From Microcella flavibacter (GTDB taxonomy: Bacteria; Actinomycetota; Actinomycetes; Actinomycetales; Microbacteriaceae): DNA of 64,000 bases. Positions 15,182 through 25,470 of this stretch are shown here, piece after piece (within the stretch, counting starts at the first letter, position 1; every line of letters starts with the position of its first letter). A program made the translations under genes and the position numbers. The notes under the pieces were generated by a model. That model worked only from the letters and a program-made list of their open reading frames with translations. It was not told the origin of the DNA and searched no databases. The stretch is taken from contig NZ_CP051299.1 in assembly GCF_012530535.1 (NCBI RefSeq), positions 2,418,001 to 2,482,000 on the forward strand. The letters run 5' to 3'.

Positions 15182-17821
15182 TCACTCCAGTTCGAGAGCG
15201 GCGGATGCCGGGATGAGGGTCTGGAAGCGGTGCCAGTTCCAGCCGGTGACGTGGTCGGTCAGTGACGTCGGGGCGCGCCAGGAGCCGTCGTCGGCGTCGT
15301 ACCGCGCGAAGACCCTCGCCTCGTAGAGCGCCTGCGGGTCGGCGTCGATGACCCCGAGCTGCGCGAGCATCGCGACCGTCGAGCCCGATGCGAAGCTGCC
15401 CGCCTGCTCGTCGTACGCCACGATCTGCGGAGCGACCGCCTGCAGCAGGGCGGTCGCGGAGGCGTCGCCCGCCTCCGCATCGAGCAGGAGCGAGGGCACC
15501 ATGCGCAGCGTGTCCGAGCCGAGCGCGTCGGCGCCGTCACCGATGAGCGGCTCCGCCGTCTCGAGCTCGCCGTCGGCGGTGAGCACCACCCAGTCGGGGA
15601 TGGTGCCGCGCTCCTCGACCAGCCGGTCGAGGAAGACGTAGCCGTCGTCGATGAGCCGCTGCCAGTCGTACTGCGGCATGGAAACCGCGAGCTCGCGGTA
15701 CAGCACCGGATCGAAGTACGAGGGGTTGAGCAGGTTGTCGTCGATCGAGCCGTCGGCGGACGAATCGACGAGCGCGAGGCCGTCCTGCTCGACGACGCAG
15801 CGCTCCCAGAAGTCGGCGGCCATGCCCCGGGCCTCGAGGACGAGGTCGCCCGCCGCGGGCCAGGTGTCGCCCGCCCTCGCGAGCGAGGCGATCATCCGCT
15901 GATCCGCTCCGCAGACCGTGTCGCTCTCGAGCAGCCGTCCCTCGCCGTCCGCGCCGGTCTGCCACCTCCAGGAGATGAGACCGTCGGTGGACCGGTACCG
16001 CAGGTGGTCGTTCGTCCACTGCCACAGGCCGCGGAACCACTGCTCGTCGTCCTGCTCGAGCGCGGCATCCATCGCGAGGGCCTGATCCATGGACGTCGTG
16101 ATGCCGTCGCCGTCCGTGACGCGTCCGTAGTCGCGGACGAATCCGTCGAGGAACGACGCCCACGAGTCCTGCAGCACGACGTCGTTGCGGTCCTTGACCT
16201 CGTAGACCTGCGCCCAGTCGCCGTTCGTCGAGATGAGGGCGTCGAGGTCGTTGAAGCTCGTCGTGCCCTCGGTGAAGCTCGCCACCGGCACCGAATGCTC
16301 GAACGCCTCGCGCAGGACGGGGATCGTGCCCTGGAACATCTGGCGGATGAGCTCGTGCGTGACCACGAGGTAGTCGATGTTCCGCCAATCATCGGCGTAG
16401 ACCTCGCGCAGCTCCGGGTCGTACTCGGAGGTGAAGAAGTACTGCGCGTTCTCGAAGCCGCGCTCCTGCGCGAGCGCGGGGTACGCGAAGTTGTCGACCA
16501 CGACGATCGCGCTCGGGTCGACGTTCTCGGCCACCCAGTCGACCGCGAGCAGCTGATTGCTCGTCTCGTCGGCGATCGCCGCCTTCGGCGGCACCGCGAG
16601 GGAGAACCCGACGATGAGCGCCGTCGAGAGCAGGACGCCCAGCGACGCGCGCACCATGCGCCACGGCACCACCGTGAGCATCCATCCGACGGCAACGCCC
16701 ACGGCGATCGCGAAGAAGGGCACGAGGGGGGCGACGTACAGGTCGAGCACGATCTTGCCGCGCGTGAGGAAACCGACGTAGCCGACCATCATCAGGAGCA
16801 TCGCGAGCGGGTAGAGCGAGCGCCGGCGCAGCACGACCGCGAGCGCGAGCAGTGCGACGGCGCCGGCGGCGCCGAGGATCGGCGTGACCGGATCCTTGAT
16901 GAGCCAGGCCTGCAGGGCCTGGAAGAAGCTGCTGTCCTGCTGCCACGGCAGTCCGAAGTCTCCGCGACCCGCCTGGACGAGCATGGTGTCGATCAGACTG
17001 ACCCGCAGCGGCTCGCCGTCGGCACCGAGCGGAGCCGGGAGGAGCTCTTCGTTCAGCAACGCGTAGACGACGAACATGAGCACGACGCCGCCGGCGAAGG
17101 CGAGCCACATGGCGAGGGCGTGCTTGCGCTGATGGGGCGCGGCGCGCGCCCAGAGCAGCACGAGGAAGCCGATGCCGAAGAACGCGGCGTTGAGCTTCGT
17201 CAGCACCGCGATGCCGAAGAACAGCCCGCTCGTGATCACGGCCGTGAGGGTGAGCTGCCGCCGAAGCAGCAGCGCGATCGCGACGAGCAGCCACAGCGCC
17301 ATGAGGTTGTCGAGCAGCACGCGGCGCTGGAAGTACAACCCCAGGGGGGACGCCGCGAAGATCACCACGGCGATGATGCCGGCGGCAACGCTGCCGTTGC
17401 CCATGCGCTTGGCGACGTAGTACACGAGCGCAGTCGCGATGACGTGCACGACGAGCATGAGCACCCGGCCGGACTGCAGGAGCGAGCCGAAGATCGCATC
17501 GCCGCCGGTGAGGCCCAGCCAGGCGCCGATCGTCATCCATCCGACCGGTGCGTGGTCGTAGCGGTAGGTGTACACGTCGAGCTGGCCGCTCGTGATGAAC
17601 GCCCAGCCACGGGAGAGGTAGGTGCCCTCATCGTTCTCGTAGTACGGGTAGCCGAACATGTTGGTCGCGTGCAGCGAGGCGCTGAAGGCGATGAGCCCGA
17701 GCACGAGCAGGATCTCGAGCCCGCGCCGGTCGAGGACGCGTCGGCGGCGGGGCGATGGCGCGGGGAGCGGTGCGGGTGACGCGGCGTGCCGGGCTGCGGG
17801 CCGGTCCAGGGTCGCCGTCAT
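15182..17821 (-). CDS. GT39-like membrane glycosyltransferase fused to a GH8-like domain
   Basis: An 879-aa protein. Residues 33 to about 430 form roughly 11-12 membrane helices of the GT39/ArnT (GT-C) type, with the acidic loop motif ENDEGTYLSRG (residues 62-72) and FQRRVLLDNLMALWL. Such enzymes use polyprenyl-phosphate sugars outside the membrane. From about residue 545 to the end a soluble domain resembles GH8 (alpha6/alpha6 barrel): WFRGLWQWTNDHLR, DGLISWRW, NPSYFDPVLYREL (Asn699), WQRLIDDGYVFLDRL, GTIPDWV and TLRMVPSLLLD. At the SEGxxYGM site, where GH8 keeps its general-acid Glu, the sequence is SMDQALAM (Met578), so activity may be lost. I know of no standard family with this fusion. 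Its start overlaps the GT2 stop (TGATG). Confidence 0.8.
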   Translation of the reverse strand: MTATLDRPAARHAASPAPLPAPSPRRRRVLDRRGLEILLVLGLIAFSASLHATNMFGYPYYENDEGTYLSRGWAFITSGQLDVYTYRYDHAPVGWMTIGAWLGLTGGDAIFGSLLQSGRVLMLVVHVIATALVYYVAKRMGNGSVAAGIIAVVIFAASPLGLYFQRRVLLDNLMALWLLVAIALLLRRQLTLTAVITSGLFFGIAVLTKLNAAFFGIGFLVLLWARAAPHQRKHALAMWLAFAGGVVLMFVVYALLNEELLPAPLGADGEPLRVSLIDTMLVQAGRGDFGLPWQQDSSFFQALQAWLIKDPVTPILGAAGAVALLALAVVLRRRSLYPLAMLLMMVGYVGFLTRGKIVLDLYVAPLVPFFAIAVGVAVGWMLTVVPWRMVRASLGVLLSTALIVGFSLAVPPKAAIADETSNQLLAVDWVAENVDPSAIVVVDNFAYPALAQERGFENAQYFFTSEYDPELREVYADDWRNIDYLVVTHELIRQMFQGTIPVLREAFEHSVPVASFTEGTTSFNDLDALISTNGDWAQVYEVKDRNDVVLQDSWASFLDGFVRDYGRVTDGDGITTSMDQALAMDAALEQDDEQWFRGLWQWTNDHLRYRSTDGLISWRWQTGADGEGRLLESDTVCGADQRMIASLARAGDTWPAAGDLVLEARGMAADFWERCVVEQDGLALVDSSADGSIDDNLLNPSYFDPVLYRELAVSMPQYDWQRLIDDGYVFLDRLVEERGTIPDWVVLTADGELETAEPLIGDGADALGSDTLRMVPSLLLDAEAGDASATALLQAVAPQIVAYDEQAGSFASGSTVAMLAQLGVIDADPQALYEARVFARYDADDGSWRAPTSLTDHVTGWNWHRFQTLIPASAALELE

Positions 17822-19134
17822 CAGGCGGCCTGGGGGATGGGATCGAGCGGGGATGCCGACACCGGCTGGGCGTCCTGGGTGCCCAGCCGGTGCCGTCCGG
17901 CGTGCGCGGTCTTCTCCCATCCGCGGCTCCCCCGGATCTCCCGGAGCAGCGCGCGAACCGCGCTCACCATCAAGAGGCCCTGGTAGGGCAGGAACGTGAT
18001 CACCAGGGCCAGGTAGTGGTACCACTTCACGGGCACGCGCTGATCGCGGCCGAACTCGTAGAGCCCGACCAGACTGATCAGCAGCATGACGACCGCGAGC
18101 AGTAGAGGGATGAACGACAGCATGCTCACCACGACGGGGAGTTTGGTCGTCGCGCCGATGAGGATCATGATCGGCGCGGAGGCGATGACGATCGCCATGT
18201 AGGACGGGGCAGTGAGCACGTAACCGATCAGGACGCGGTGCAGGAGCGTGGGCAGCTGCAGCCACTCCTTCTTGCGGAGGATCTGGAGGAATCCCTGGTT
18301 CCAGCGAGTGCGCTGCTTGATGAACGCCTTCGTGTCGTGGGGAACCTCCTCGCGCGTGACGTGCTCGGCGTCGTACATCACGTCGAAGGTCTTGCCGGCG
18401 ATGCTGAGTCGGATCCCGAGGTCGGCGTCCTCCGTGAGACCCTCCTCGTCCCAGCCGCCGACCGCGGCCAGGTCGGCTGCCTTGAAGAACACGGTGTTGC
18501 CGCCGAGGGGCACGGCCCCGGCCTTCGCGAAGTAGTGCATGCGCGACTTGAACCAGAAGAAGTACTCGAGCACGTTGTGCGCGGCGAACCAGTGGCTGCC
18601 GAAGTCCATGAGCTGCACGCCGCACTGCAGCACGTCGACGTCGCGACGCAGGTAGATGGTGTTGACGATGGAGAAGATGTCGCGGCTGACGTCGTCCTCC
18701 GAGTCGAAGATCGTGATGAGCTCGTGCTTCGCCGCCGCGAGCCCGAGGTTCATGGCCCGCGACTTGCCCGGAGGGTTCTCGAACACCAGGATCGTCGCGT
18801 TGTCGATGCCGTGCTCGCGCTTGGCGCGCTCCGCCGCTTCGATGGTCTCGACGTCGTCGGAGGTGCAGATGACCATGAGCTCGACGAGCTCGCTCGGGTA
18901 GTCCGCCTCGCCGAGGCGGCGCAGGGTCTCGCCGATGACCTCGTGCTCGTGGCGCGCCGGCAGCAGCACGGTGAAGCCGTGGAAGGGCGGCTCGAAGGTC
19001 TCCGGCCGCCCGCCCCGGCGGAGCCGGTCGGGGTGCTCCCAGATGTAGAGCGTCTGGCGGATGCTGACGATGCTCTGCGCGAGCAGGATGAGGGCGCTGA
19101 CCGTGACCAGCACCGCGAGGATGCTAGGCAGCAC
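17821..19134 (-). CDS. Processive GT2 glycosyltransferase (cellulose-synthase-like)
   Basis: A 437-aa inner-membrane synthase. One N-terminal membrane helix is followed by a cytosolic GT2 domain with FTVLLPARHEHEVIGETLRRL, the metal-binding IFDSEDD, the acceptor motif TEDADLGIR and the processivity motif QRTRWNQG. Four to five membrane helices follow from about residue 300. The D, DxD, TED and QxxRW set is that of cellulose and related beta-glycan synthases (COG1215). There is no PilZ domain, so direct c-di-GMP control as in BcsA is not expected. It overlaps the upstream gene by 11 bp and the downstream gene by 1 bp. Confidence 0.88.
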   Translation of the reverse strand: MLPSILAVLVTVSALILLAQSIVSIRQTLYIWEHPDRLRRGGRPETFEPPFHGFTVLLPARHEHEVIGETLRRLGEADYPSELVELMVICTSDDVETIEAAERAKREHGIDNATILVFENPPGKSRAMNLGLAAAKHELITIFDSEDDVSRDIFSIVNTIYLRRDVDVLQCGVQLMDFGSHWFAAHNVLEYFFWFKSRMHYFAKAGAVPLGGNTVFFKAADLAAVGGWDEEGLTEDADLGIRLSIAGKTFDVMYDAEHVTREEVPHDTKAFIKQRTRWNQGFLQILRKKEWLQLPTLLHRVLIGYVLTAPSYMAIVIASAPIMILIGATTKLPVVVSMLSFIPLLLAVVMLLISLVGLYEFGRDQRVPVKWYHYLALVITFLPYQGLLMVSAVRALLREIRGSRGWEKTAHAGRHRLGTQDAQPVSASPLDPIPQAA

Positions 19135-20350
19135 GAGCGGCTCTCCGCACCCAGATGTACGTGCTCGAGACGTAGTAGTTCACGACGAACGCGGCACCGA
19201 TGCCGAGCAGCTGGGCGAGGAGGTAGAACACTCCGAGGTTCGACAGCACGACGAAGCAGGTGAAGATCACGGTCTGGGTGAGCGCGGTCGTGAGCTCGTA
19301 TTGGCCGAAGGCCTTCAGCAGGGAGCGCACGGGGATGCGCCGCCCGTGCGAGCGGCGGAACTTCTTGAAGGTGAAGCGCGTGTGGAAGGTGAAGTTCCAC
19401 ACGATGCTCGCCTGGATGGCGATCGCCGAGAGGAGCACGACGACGCTGTCATCGGGGAAGAAGCGACGCAGGAACCAGAGCATGCCGAGGTTCACCACGG
19501 TGCCCAGCAGGCCCACTGTGATGAACCGAGCGAGCTGCTTGAACGGCGAGTCGTCGTTGAGCCGGTACGCGATGCGGAAGAACTCGACGATGTCGCTGAG
19601 GCTCGCCTTCGAGTCGCCCGAGGCGCGGGTGTGGAAGCTGATGGGCACCTCGGTGACCTTCCACGACCCGGTCACGAAGGCGTTGGCGAGGAAGATCATG
19701 AAGCCGTAGCCCTTGGCCTGCACGCCTTCGTAGGGGATCCTCTCGAGCACCTCACGGCGAACCGCGCGGAAGTTGGTGGTGAGCTCCTTGAGGGCCGGGT
19801 CGACCCCGCCGAGCATCCGGGCGACGGCCCCGGCGACCCGCGTGCGGATGATGTACCCGAGAGGCCAGTTGCCGGGGATGAGCCCGCCGTCGACGTACCG
19901 CGAGCCGATGGCGATGTCGGCGCCGTCGTTGATCGCCTGCAGCAGCTTCGGCACGTCGGCCGGCGCGTGCGAGAAGTCGGCGTCCATCGTCATGATGACG
20001 TCGTAGCCGCGCTCGACGGCCTCGTCGAAGGCGCGCTTCATCGCGTTGCCGAGCCCGGACTTCTGCCCGTGGGAGACGATGACGCGGCCGGCGAAACGAC
20101 CGGCGGCGAGGCGCTCGGCGAGCTCGCCGGTGCCGTCGGGGGAGGAGTCGTCGCGCACGAGCACGTCGAACTGCCAGCCGGTGCCGGCCTGGATGGGGAG
20201 CGAGAACAGCGCCTCGAGCAGCGGCTCCAGGTTGTCGATCTCGTTGTACGTGGGGACGATCATCACCGCGCGGCCGCGCGGGGCCGGAGCGGCGGACGGG
20301 TGCTCGGGACGGGTTCCGGGCGCTGCGGGCGAAGAGAGGGAGAGGGTCAT
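19124..20350 (-). CDS. Polyprenyl-phosphate sugar synthase (GT2, DPM1-like) fused to GtrA
   Basis: About 408 aa. The N-terminal half is a dolichol-phosphate-mannose-synthase-type GT2: VMIVPTYNEIDNLEPLLEAL, VLVRDDSSPDGTGELA, MTMDADFSHAPADVP and IGSRYVDGG. From about residue 255 a four-helix GtrA domain follows (RFITVGLLGTVVNLGMLWFL, WNFTFHTRFTFKKF). It should make a polyprenyl-phosphate sugar in the cytosol and help move it outward, feeding the GT39-like enzyme two genes downstream. The start is uncertain: I chose ATG 20350 (MTLSLSSP), about 40 codons before the first motif; no strong ribosome site is visible and the frame stays open to 20515. Confidence 0.85.
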   Translation of the reverse strand: MTLSLSSPAAPGTRPEHPSAAPAPRGRAVMIVPTYNEIDNLEPLLEALFSLPIQAGTGWQFDVLVRDDSSPDGTGELAERLAAGRFAGRVIVSHGQKSGLGNAMKRAFDEAVERGYDVIMTMDADFSHAPADVPKLLQAINDGADIAIGSRYVDGGLIPGNWPLGYIIRTRVAGAVARMLGGVDPALKELTTNFRAVRREVLERIPYEGVQAKGYGFMIFLANAFVTGSWKVTEVPISFHTRASGDSKASLSDIVEFFRIAYRLNDDSPFKQLARFITVGLLGTVVNLGMLWFLRRFFPDDSVVVLLSAIAIQASIVWNFTFHTRFTFKKFRRSHGRRIPVRSLLKAFGQYELTTALTQTVIFTCFVVLSNLGVFYLLAQLLGIGAAFVVNYYVSSTYIWVRRAARAA

Positions 20351-20521
20351 GAGGGGTGCTGTCAATCGGGTCAGCGACCACGACGTCGGGCAGATCGACG
20401 CTGCGACCACCAGCGAGGGTGCGCGGATGGCCGCTCCTCTGCCGCGCGGGGGCGAGGAGAACGATCTGCCCGGCGTCGTCAACGGGTCAGGTGCGTGGGG
20501 GGGCGTGCGGAGCACGAAGGG

Positions 20522-20553
20522 GGAGACCGTCCTCCCAGGCAGGGGAGGTCTCC
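20522..20553 (-). promoter_or_regulatory. Leader hairpin
   Basis: Inner arms CCTCCC (20531-20536) and GGGAGG (20543-20548) are extended by outer arms GGAGAC (20522-20527) and GTCTCC (20548-20553), with a 3-nt bulge. It lies in the transcribed leader and could attenuate or protect the mRNA. No U-tract follows on the minus strand. Confidence 0.5.
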
Positions 20554-20612
20554 TTCGCGAGAGCCGGCGCCGGGGGTGGGAGAAGGGCGACGGTGCTCGC
20601 AGAATCGCGAGT

Positions 20613-20646
20613 CGGGTGAGGCTGTTCGGGTGAGGCTGTTCGGGTG
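20613..20646. repeat. 14-bp tandem repeat in the operon leader
   Basis: CGGGTGAGGCTGTT occurs twice head to tail (20613-20626, 20627-20640) with a partial third copy. It is followed by degenerate GTG-rich repeats to about 20765. Confidence 0.8.
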
Positions 20647-20879
20647 GGGTGGAGCGTCGGGTGGGTGGAGCGCGTCGGCGCCGGGGTGGTGGCGCTCGGT
20701 GCGGTGATGCGGTGGTGCGGTGATGCTTCAGTGCGATGGTGATTCGGTGCGGTGATGCGATGCAACGGGGTGGTCGCGGGGCCGTGCATTCCGGTCAGGT
20801 GCCGGGCGGGCATCCGTTCAGGGGGTCGGACACCCGGTGCGGGAAATTGAGAGTCGCACTCAGATCACCCGCATGCAGG

Positions 20880-20909
20880 ACTATAGGGGCGGGGTGGAGC
20901 GGCCGTCAA
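20880..20909 (-). promoter_or_regulatory. Near-consensus promoter of the polysaccharide operon
   Basis: On the minus strand TTGACG (20909-20904) and TATAGT (20885-20880) are separated by 18 bp. This is close to the housekeeping sigma consensus and unusually strong for this GC-rich genome. Just upstream of the -35 box an inverted repeat CGTGC-N7-GCACG (about 20914-20930) could bind an activator or repressor. Confidence 0.7.
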
Positions 20910-21061
20910 CCGGTCGTGCATTACGAGCACGTTAACCCTCGCCGCACTGGATGACGGAAGCCGCAGGAGGGCCGGGAATCCGGGCGGGAGGCCGGCCGCG
21001 CGCGACGCCGGTGGATTCACAGGGAGGCCTGCGCGGTGCGCTCGAGCTCGCGCGGGAGGGG

Positions 21062-22660
21062 TCACACCAGCGCCGCGGCGCCGTCGTCGAGCGGCTCGAG
21101 CGTGAGGTCGGGGTCGGTGCGGGCGATCATCTTGGCGCGCCACGGGGTGCTGAGCAGGGCGAGCAGCACGCCGTCGGCGCGGCGCACGACCTCGCACTCG
21201 CGCTGGCGGTCGAGGGCCTCGGCCGAGGCCTCGTCGGTGCGCATCACGGCCTCGTAGGGCAGCGGCTCGAACCGCACCGGCGCGTTGAAGTCGTGCTGCA
21301 TGCGGTCGGCGAAGACCTCGAACTGCAGCGGGCCGACCGCGCCGAGCACGGGGCTCTGGTCGCCGCGGCGGGTCGAGCGCAGCACCTGCACCACGCCCTC
21401 CTGGTCGAGCGACTCGAGGCCGGAGCGGAACTGCTTGTGCTTCGAGACGTCGACCGCGCGCACGAGCCGGAAGTGCTCGGGCGTGAAGACCGGCAGGGCG
21501 GGGAACTGCACGCCGGGCCCGGAGTGCAGCGTGTCGCCGGGGCGCAGCATCGTGGCGTTGACGAGGCCGACGATGTCGCCCGGGAACGCCTCGTCGACGA
21601 CCTCGCGGTCCTGGCCGAAGAGCTGGTGCGCGTACTTCGTGGCGAAGGGGCGGCCGGTGCGCGCGTGCGTCACCGTCATGCCCCGCTCGAAGCGGCCCGA
21701 GCAGACGCGGATGAAGGCGATGCGGTCGCGGTGCGCGGTGTCGAGCCCCGACTGCACCTTGAAGACGTAGGCCGAGAACTCGGCGTCGACCGGGCGGGCC
21801 TCGCCGTCGACGTCGACGCGCGGCATCGCCGCGGGCGCCTCGTCGGCGAGGATCTCGAGCAGCGAGTGCACGCCGATGTTGTGCACAGCGGCGCCGAAGA
21901 TCACCGGGGTCGTGATGCCGAGCTGGAAGGTCTCGGGGTCGTGGCGGTAGCCGTCGAGGCCGAGCAGCTCGGCCTCATCCCGCGCACTGACCCAGGCGGC
22001 GCCGCTCGAGGCCTCCGCCTCCGCCGGCTCGAGCGTCTGCCACTCGGCCACGCGGGCGCCGCCGTCCGAGCGGGTGAAGCGCAGCATCCTGCCGCTCGGA
22101 ACGTCGAGCAGGCCCTCGAAGTGCCCCGGGTCGCCCACCGGCCACGTCAGCGGCGTCGGCAGCATGCCCGTGCGGTCCCGGATCTCGTCCATGAGGTCGA
22201 GGGCGGCGCGGCCGGGGCGATCCCACTTGTTGATCATCGTGATGATCGGGATGCCCCGCCGACGGCAGACCTCGAACAGCTTCATCGTCTGCGTCTCGAG
22301 ACCCTTGGCGGCGTCGACGAGCATGATGGCGGCATCCACCGCGGAGAGCACGCGGTAGGTGTCCTCCGAGAAGTCGGAGTGACCGGGGGTGTCGACGAGG
22401 TTGATGATCGTGTCGCCGTAGGCGAACTGGATGGCGGCGCTGCTGATCGAGATGCCGCGCTCCTTCTCCATCGACATCCAGTCGGACACGGTGCCCTGGC
22501 GGCCGCGCTTGCCGTGCACGGCCCCGGCCTCGGTGATCGCCCGGGCGTGCAGCAGCAGCGCCTCGGTGAGGGTCGACTTGCCCGCGTCGGGGTGCGAGAT
22601 GACGGCGACGGTGCGGCGGCGGGCGGCGTGCTCGGCGACGGTGCTGGTCATCGCGCTCAT
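21062..22660 (-). CDS. prfC: Peptide chain release factor 3
   Basis: A 532-aa translational GTPase. G1 is SHPDAGKST, switch I has RGISISSAA, G3 is DTPGHSDFSE and G4 is NKWD. The later domains carry HRDRIAFIRVCSGRFERGM and the C-terminal GPLQFEVFADRM, as in RF3. RF3 releases RF1/RF2 from the ribosome after peptide release. Full length and monocistronic. The ATG at 22660 has GGGGAT about 8 nt upstream; a second ATG three codons later is possible. Confidence 0.97.
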   Translation of the reverse strand: MSAMTSTVAEHAARRRTVAVISHPDAGKSTLTEALLLHARAITEAGAVHGKRGRQGTVSDWMSMEKERGISISSAAIQFAYGDTIINLVDTPGHSDFSEDTYRVLSAVDAAIMLVDAAKGLETQTMKLFEVCRRRGIPIITMINKWDRPGRAALDLMDEIRDRTGMLPTPLTWPVGDPGHFEGLLDVPSGRMLRFTRSDGGARVAEWQTLEPAEAEASSGAAWVSARDEAELLGLDGYRHDPETFQLGITTPVIFGAAVHNIGVHSLLEILADEAPAAMPRVDVDGEARPVDAEFSAYVFKVQSGLDTAHRDRIAFIRVCSGRFERGMTVTHARTGRPFATKYAHQLFGQDREVVDEAFPGDIVGLVNATMLRPGDTLHSGPGVQFPALPVFTPEHFRLVRAVDVSKHKQFRSGLESLDQEGVVQVLRSTRRGDQSPVLGAVGPLQFEVFADRMQHDFNAPVRFEPLPYEAVMRTDEASAEALDRQRECEVVRRADGVLLALLSTPWRAKMIARTDPDLTLEPLDDGAAALV

Positions 22661-22748
22661 GCCGCTGATCCCCGTCTCGGTCCATGCGCGCCGGTTCGCG
22701 CGCAGTGGGCCAGTTTACCGCCGGCGCGCCCTGGCCCCGACCCGCAGC

Positions 22749-24833
<2,085 letters not shown>

Positions 24834-24906
24834 GGTTCCAGGCTAGCCGCGACGGCCGACCGCGCCCGACCCGGGGACCCCGTCGGGGGAGGGCGGCGCG
24901 GCTGCG

Positions 24907-25470
24907 TCAGATGTGGATGGCGGGGTCGATCCAGAACCCGTCGGCCCCGGGTGCCGCCTCGGGGCGCAACGGGCGGTTGACGGCGGGGATGCCCGTCGCG
25001 ACGGAGTCGGCGGGCACATCCCGCACCACCAGGGCGAGGGCGCCGATCTGCGAGCGCGCTCCGATCGTGATGGGGCCGAGCACCGTCGCCCCGGCGCCGA
25101 TCAGCACGCCGTCCTCGACGGTCGGGTGCCGCTTGCCCTTCTCGAGCGAGCGGCCGCCGAGCGTCACGCCGTGGTACAGCATGACGTCGTCGCCGATCTC
25201 GGCCGTCTCGCCGATGACGACGCCGGTGCCGTGGTCGATGAAGAAGCGCTTGCCGATCGTCGCCCCGGGGTGGATCTCGATGCCGGTGAGGAACTTCGAC
25301 CACTGCGAGATCAGGCGCGCGAGCAGCTTCGCGCCGGCGTTCCACAGCCGGTGCGCGATGCGGTGCCACCAGATCGCGTGCAGCCCCGACGAGGTGAGGA
25401 AGACCTCGAGCCCCGACCGGGCGGCCGGGTCGCGCAGGCGCGCCGTGCGGATGTCGTCGCGGACGGACAC
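24907..25470 (-). CDS. cysE: Serine O-acetyltransferase
   Basis: A 187-aa protein of the short CysE type. It has left-handed beta-helix hexapeptides: [42 protein letters not shown] with the catalytic His of IDHGTG, then [25 protein letters not shown]. It acetylates L-serine with acetyl-CoA, giving the substrate for CysK. GTG start directly behind the cysK stop (no spacer), so the two form a coupled cysK-cysE operon. The C-terminal tail, needed for binding to CysK, ends in a hydrophobic DPAIHI; Ile at the very end is the hallmark of the cysteine-synthase complex. Confidence 0.97.
   Translation of the reverse strand: MSVRDDIRTARLRDPAARSGLEVFLTSSGLHAIWWHRIAHRLWNAGAKLLARLISQWSKFLTGIEIHPGATIGKRFFIDHGTGVVIGETAEIGDDVMLYHGVTLGGRSLEKGKRHPTVEDGVLIGAGATVLGPITIGARSQIGALALVVRDVPADSVATGIPAVNRPLRPEAAPGADGFWIDPAIHI

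Larger units (their letters stand above)
20351..20872 (-). other. Long leader of the polysaccharide operon with repeats and a hairpin
   Basis: About 520 nt separate the operon promoter (20880-20909) from the first gene. The stretch has a 14-bp tandem repeat (20613-20646), a run of imperfect GGTGCGGTGATGC repeats (about 20698-20765) and a strong hairpin at 20522-20553 (CCTCCC/GGGAGG, extended by GGAGAC/GTCTCC). A 108-codon leftward frame (20487-20813) rich in His, Pro and Thr crosses it, but it is repeat-derived and I do not call it a gene. No known riboswitch class is recognisable. Confidence 0.45.

Noticed and set aside
16004-17779. 591-codon plus-strand frame in the polysaccharide region
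   Set aside because: Shadow of the minus-strand GT39-GH8 gene; no motifs and highly charged low-complexity sequence.
19124-20515. Longer N-terminus for the GT2-GtrA protein (start at 20515)
   Set aside because: The extra 55 residues are Pro/Arg/Ser-rich, lie in the repeat-rich leader and precede any family motif.
20351-20872. c-di-GMP or other known riboswitch in the polysaccharide-operon leader
   Set aside because: I could not find the conserved cores of known classes; only repeats and one plain hairpin are visible.
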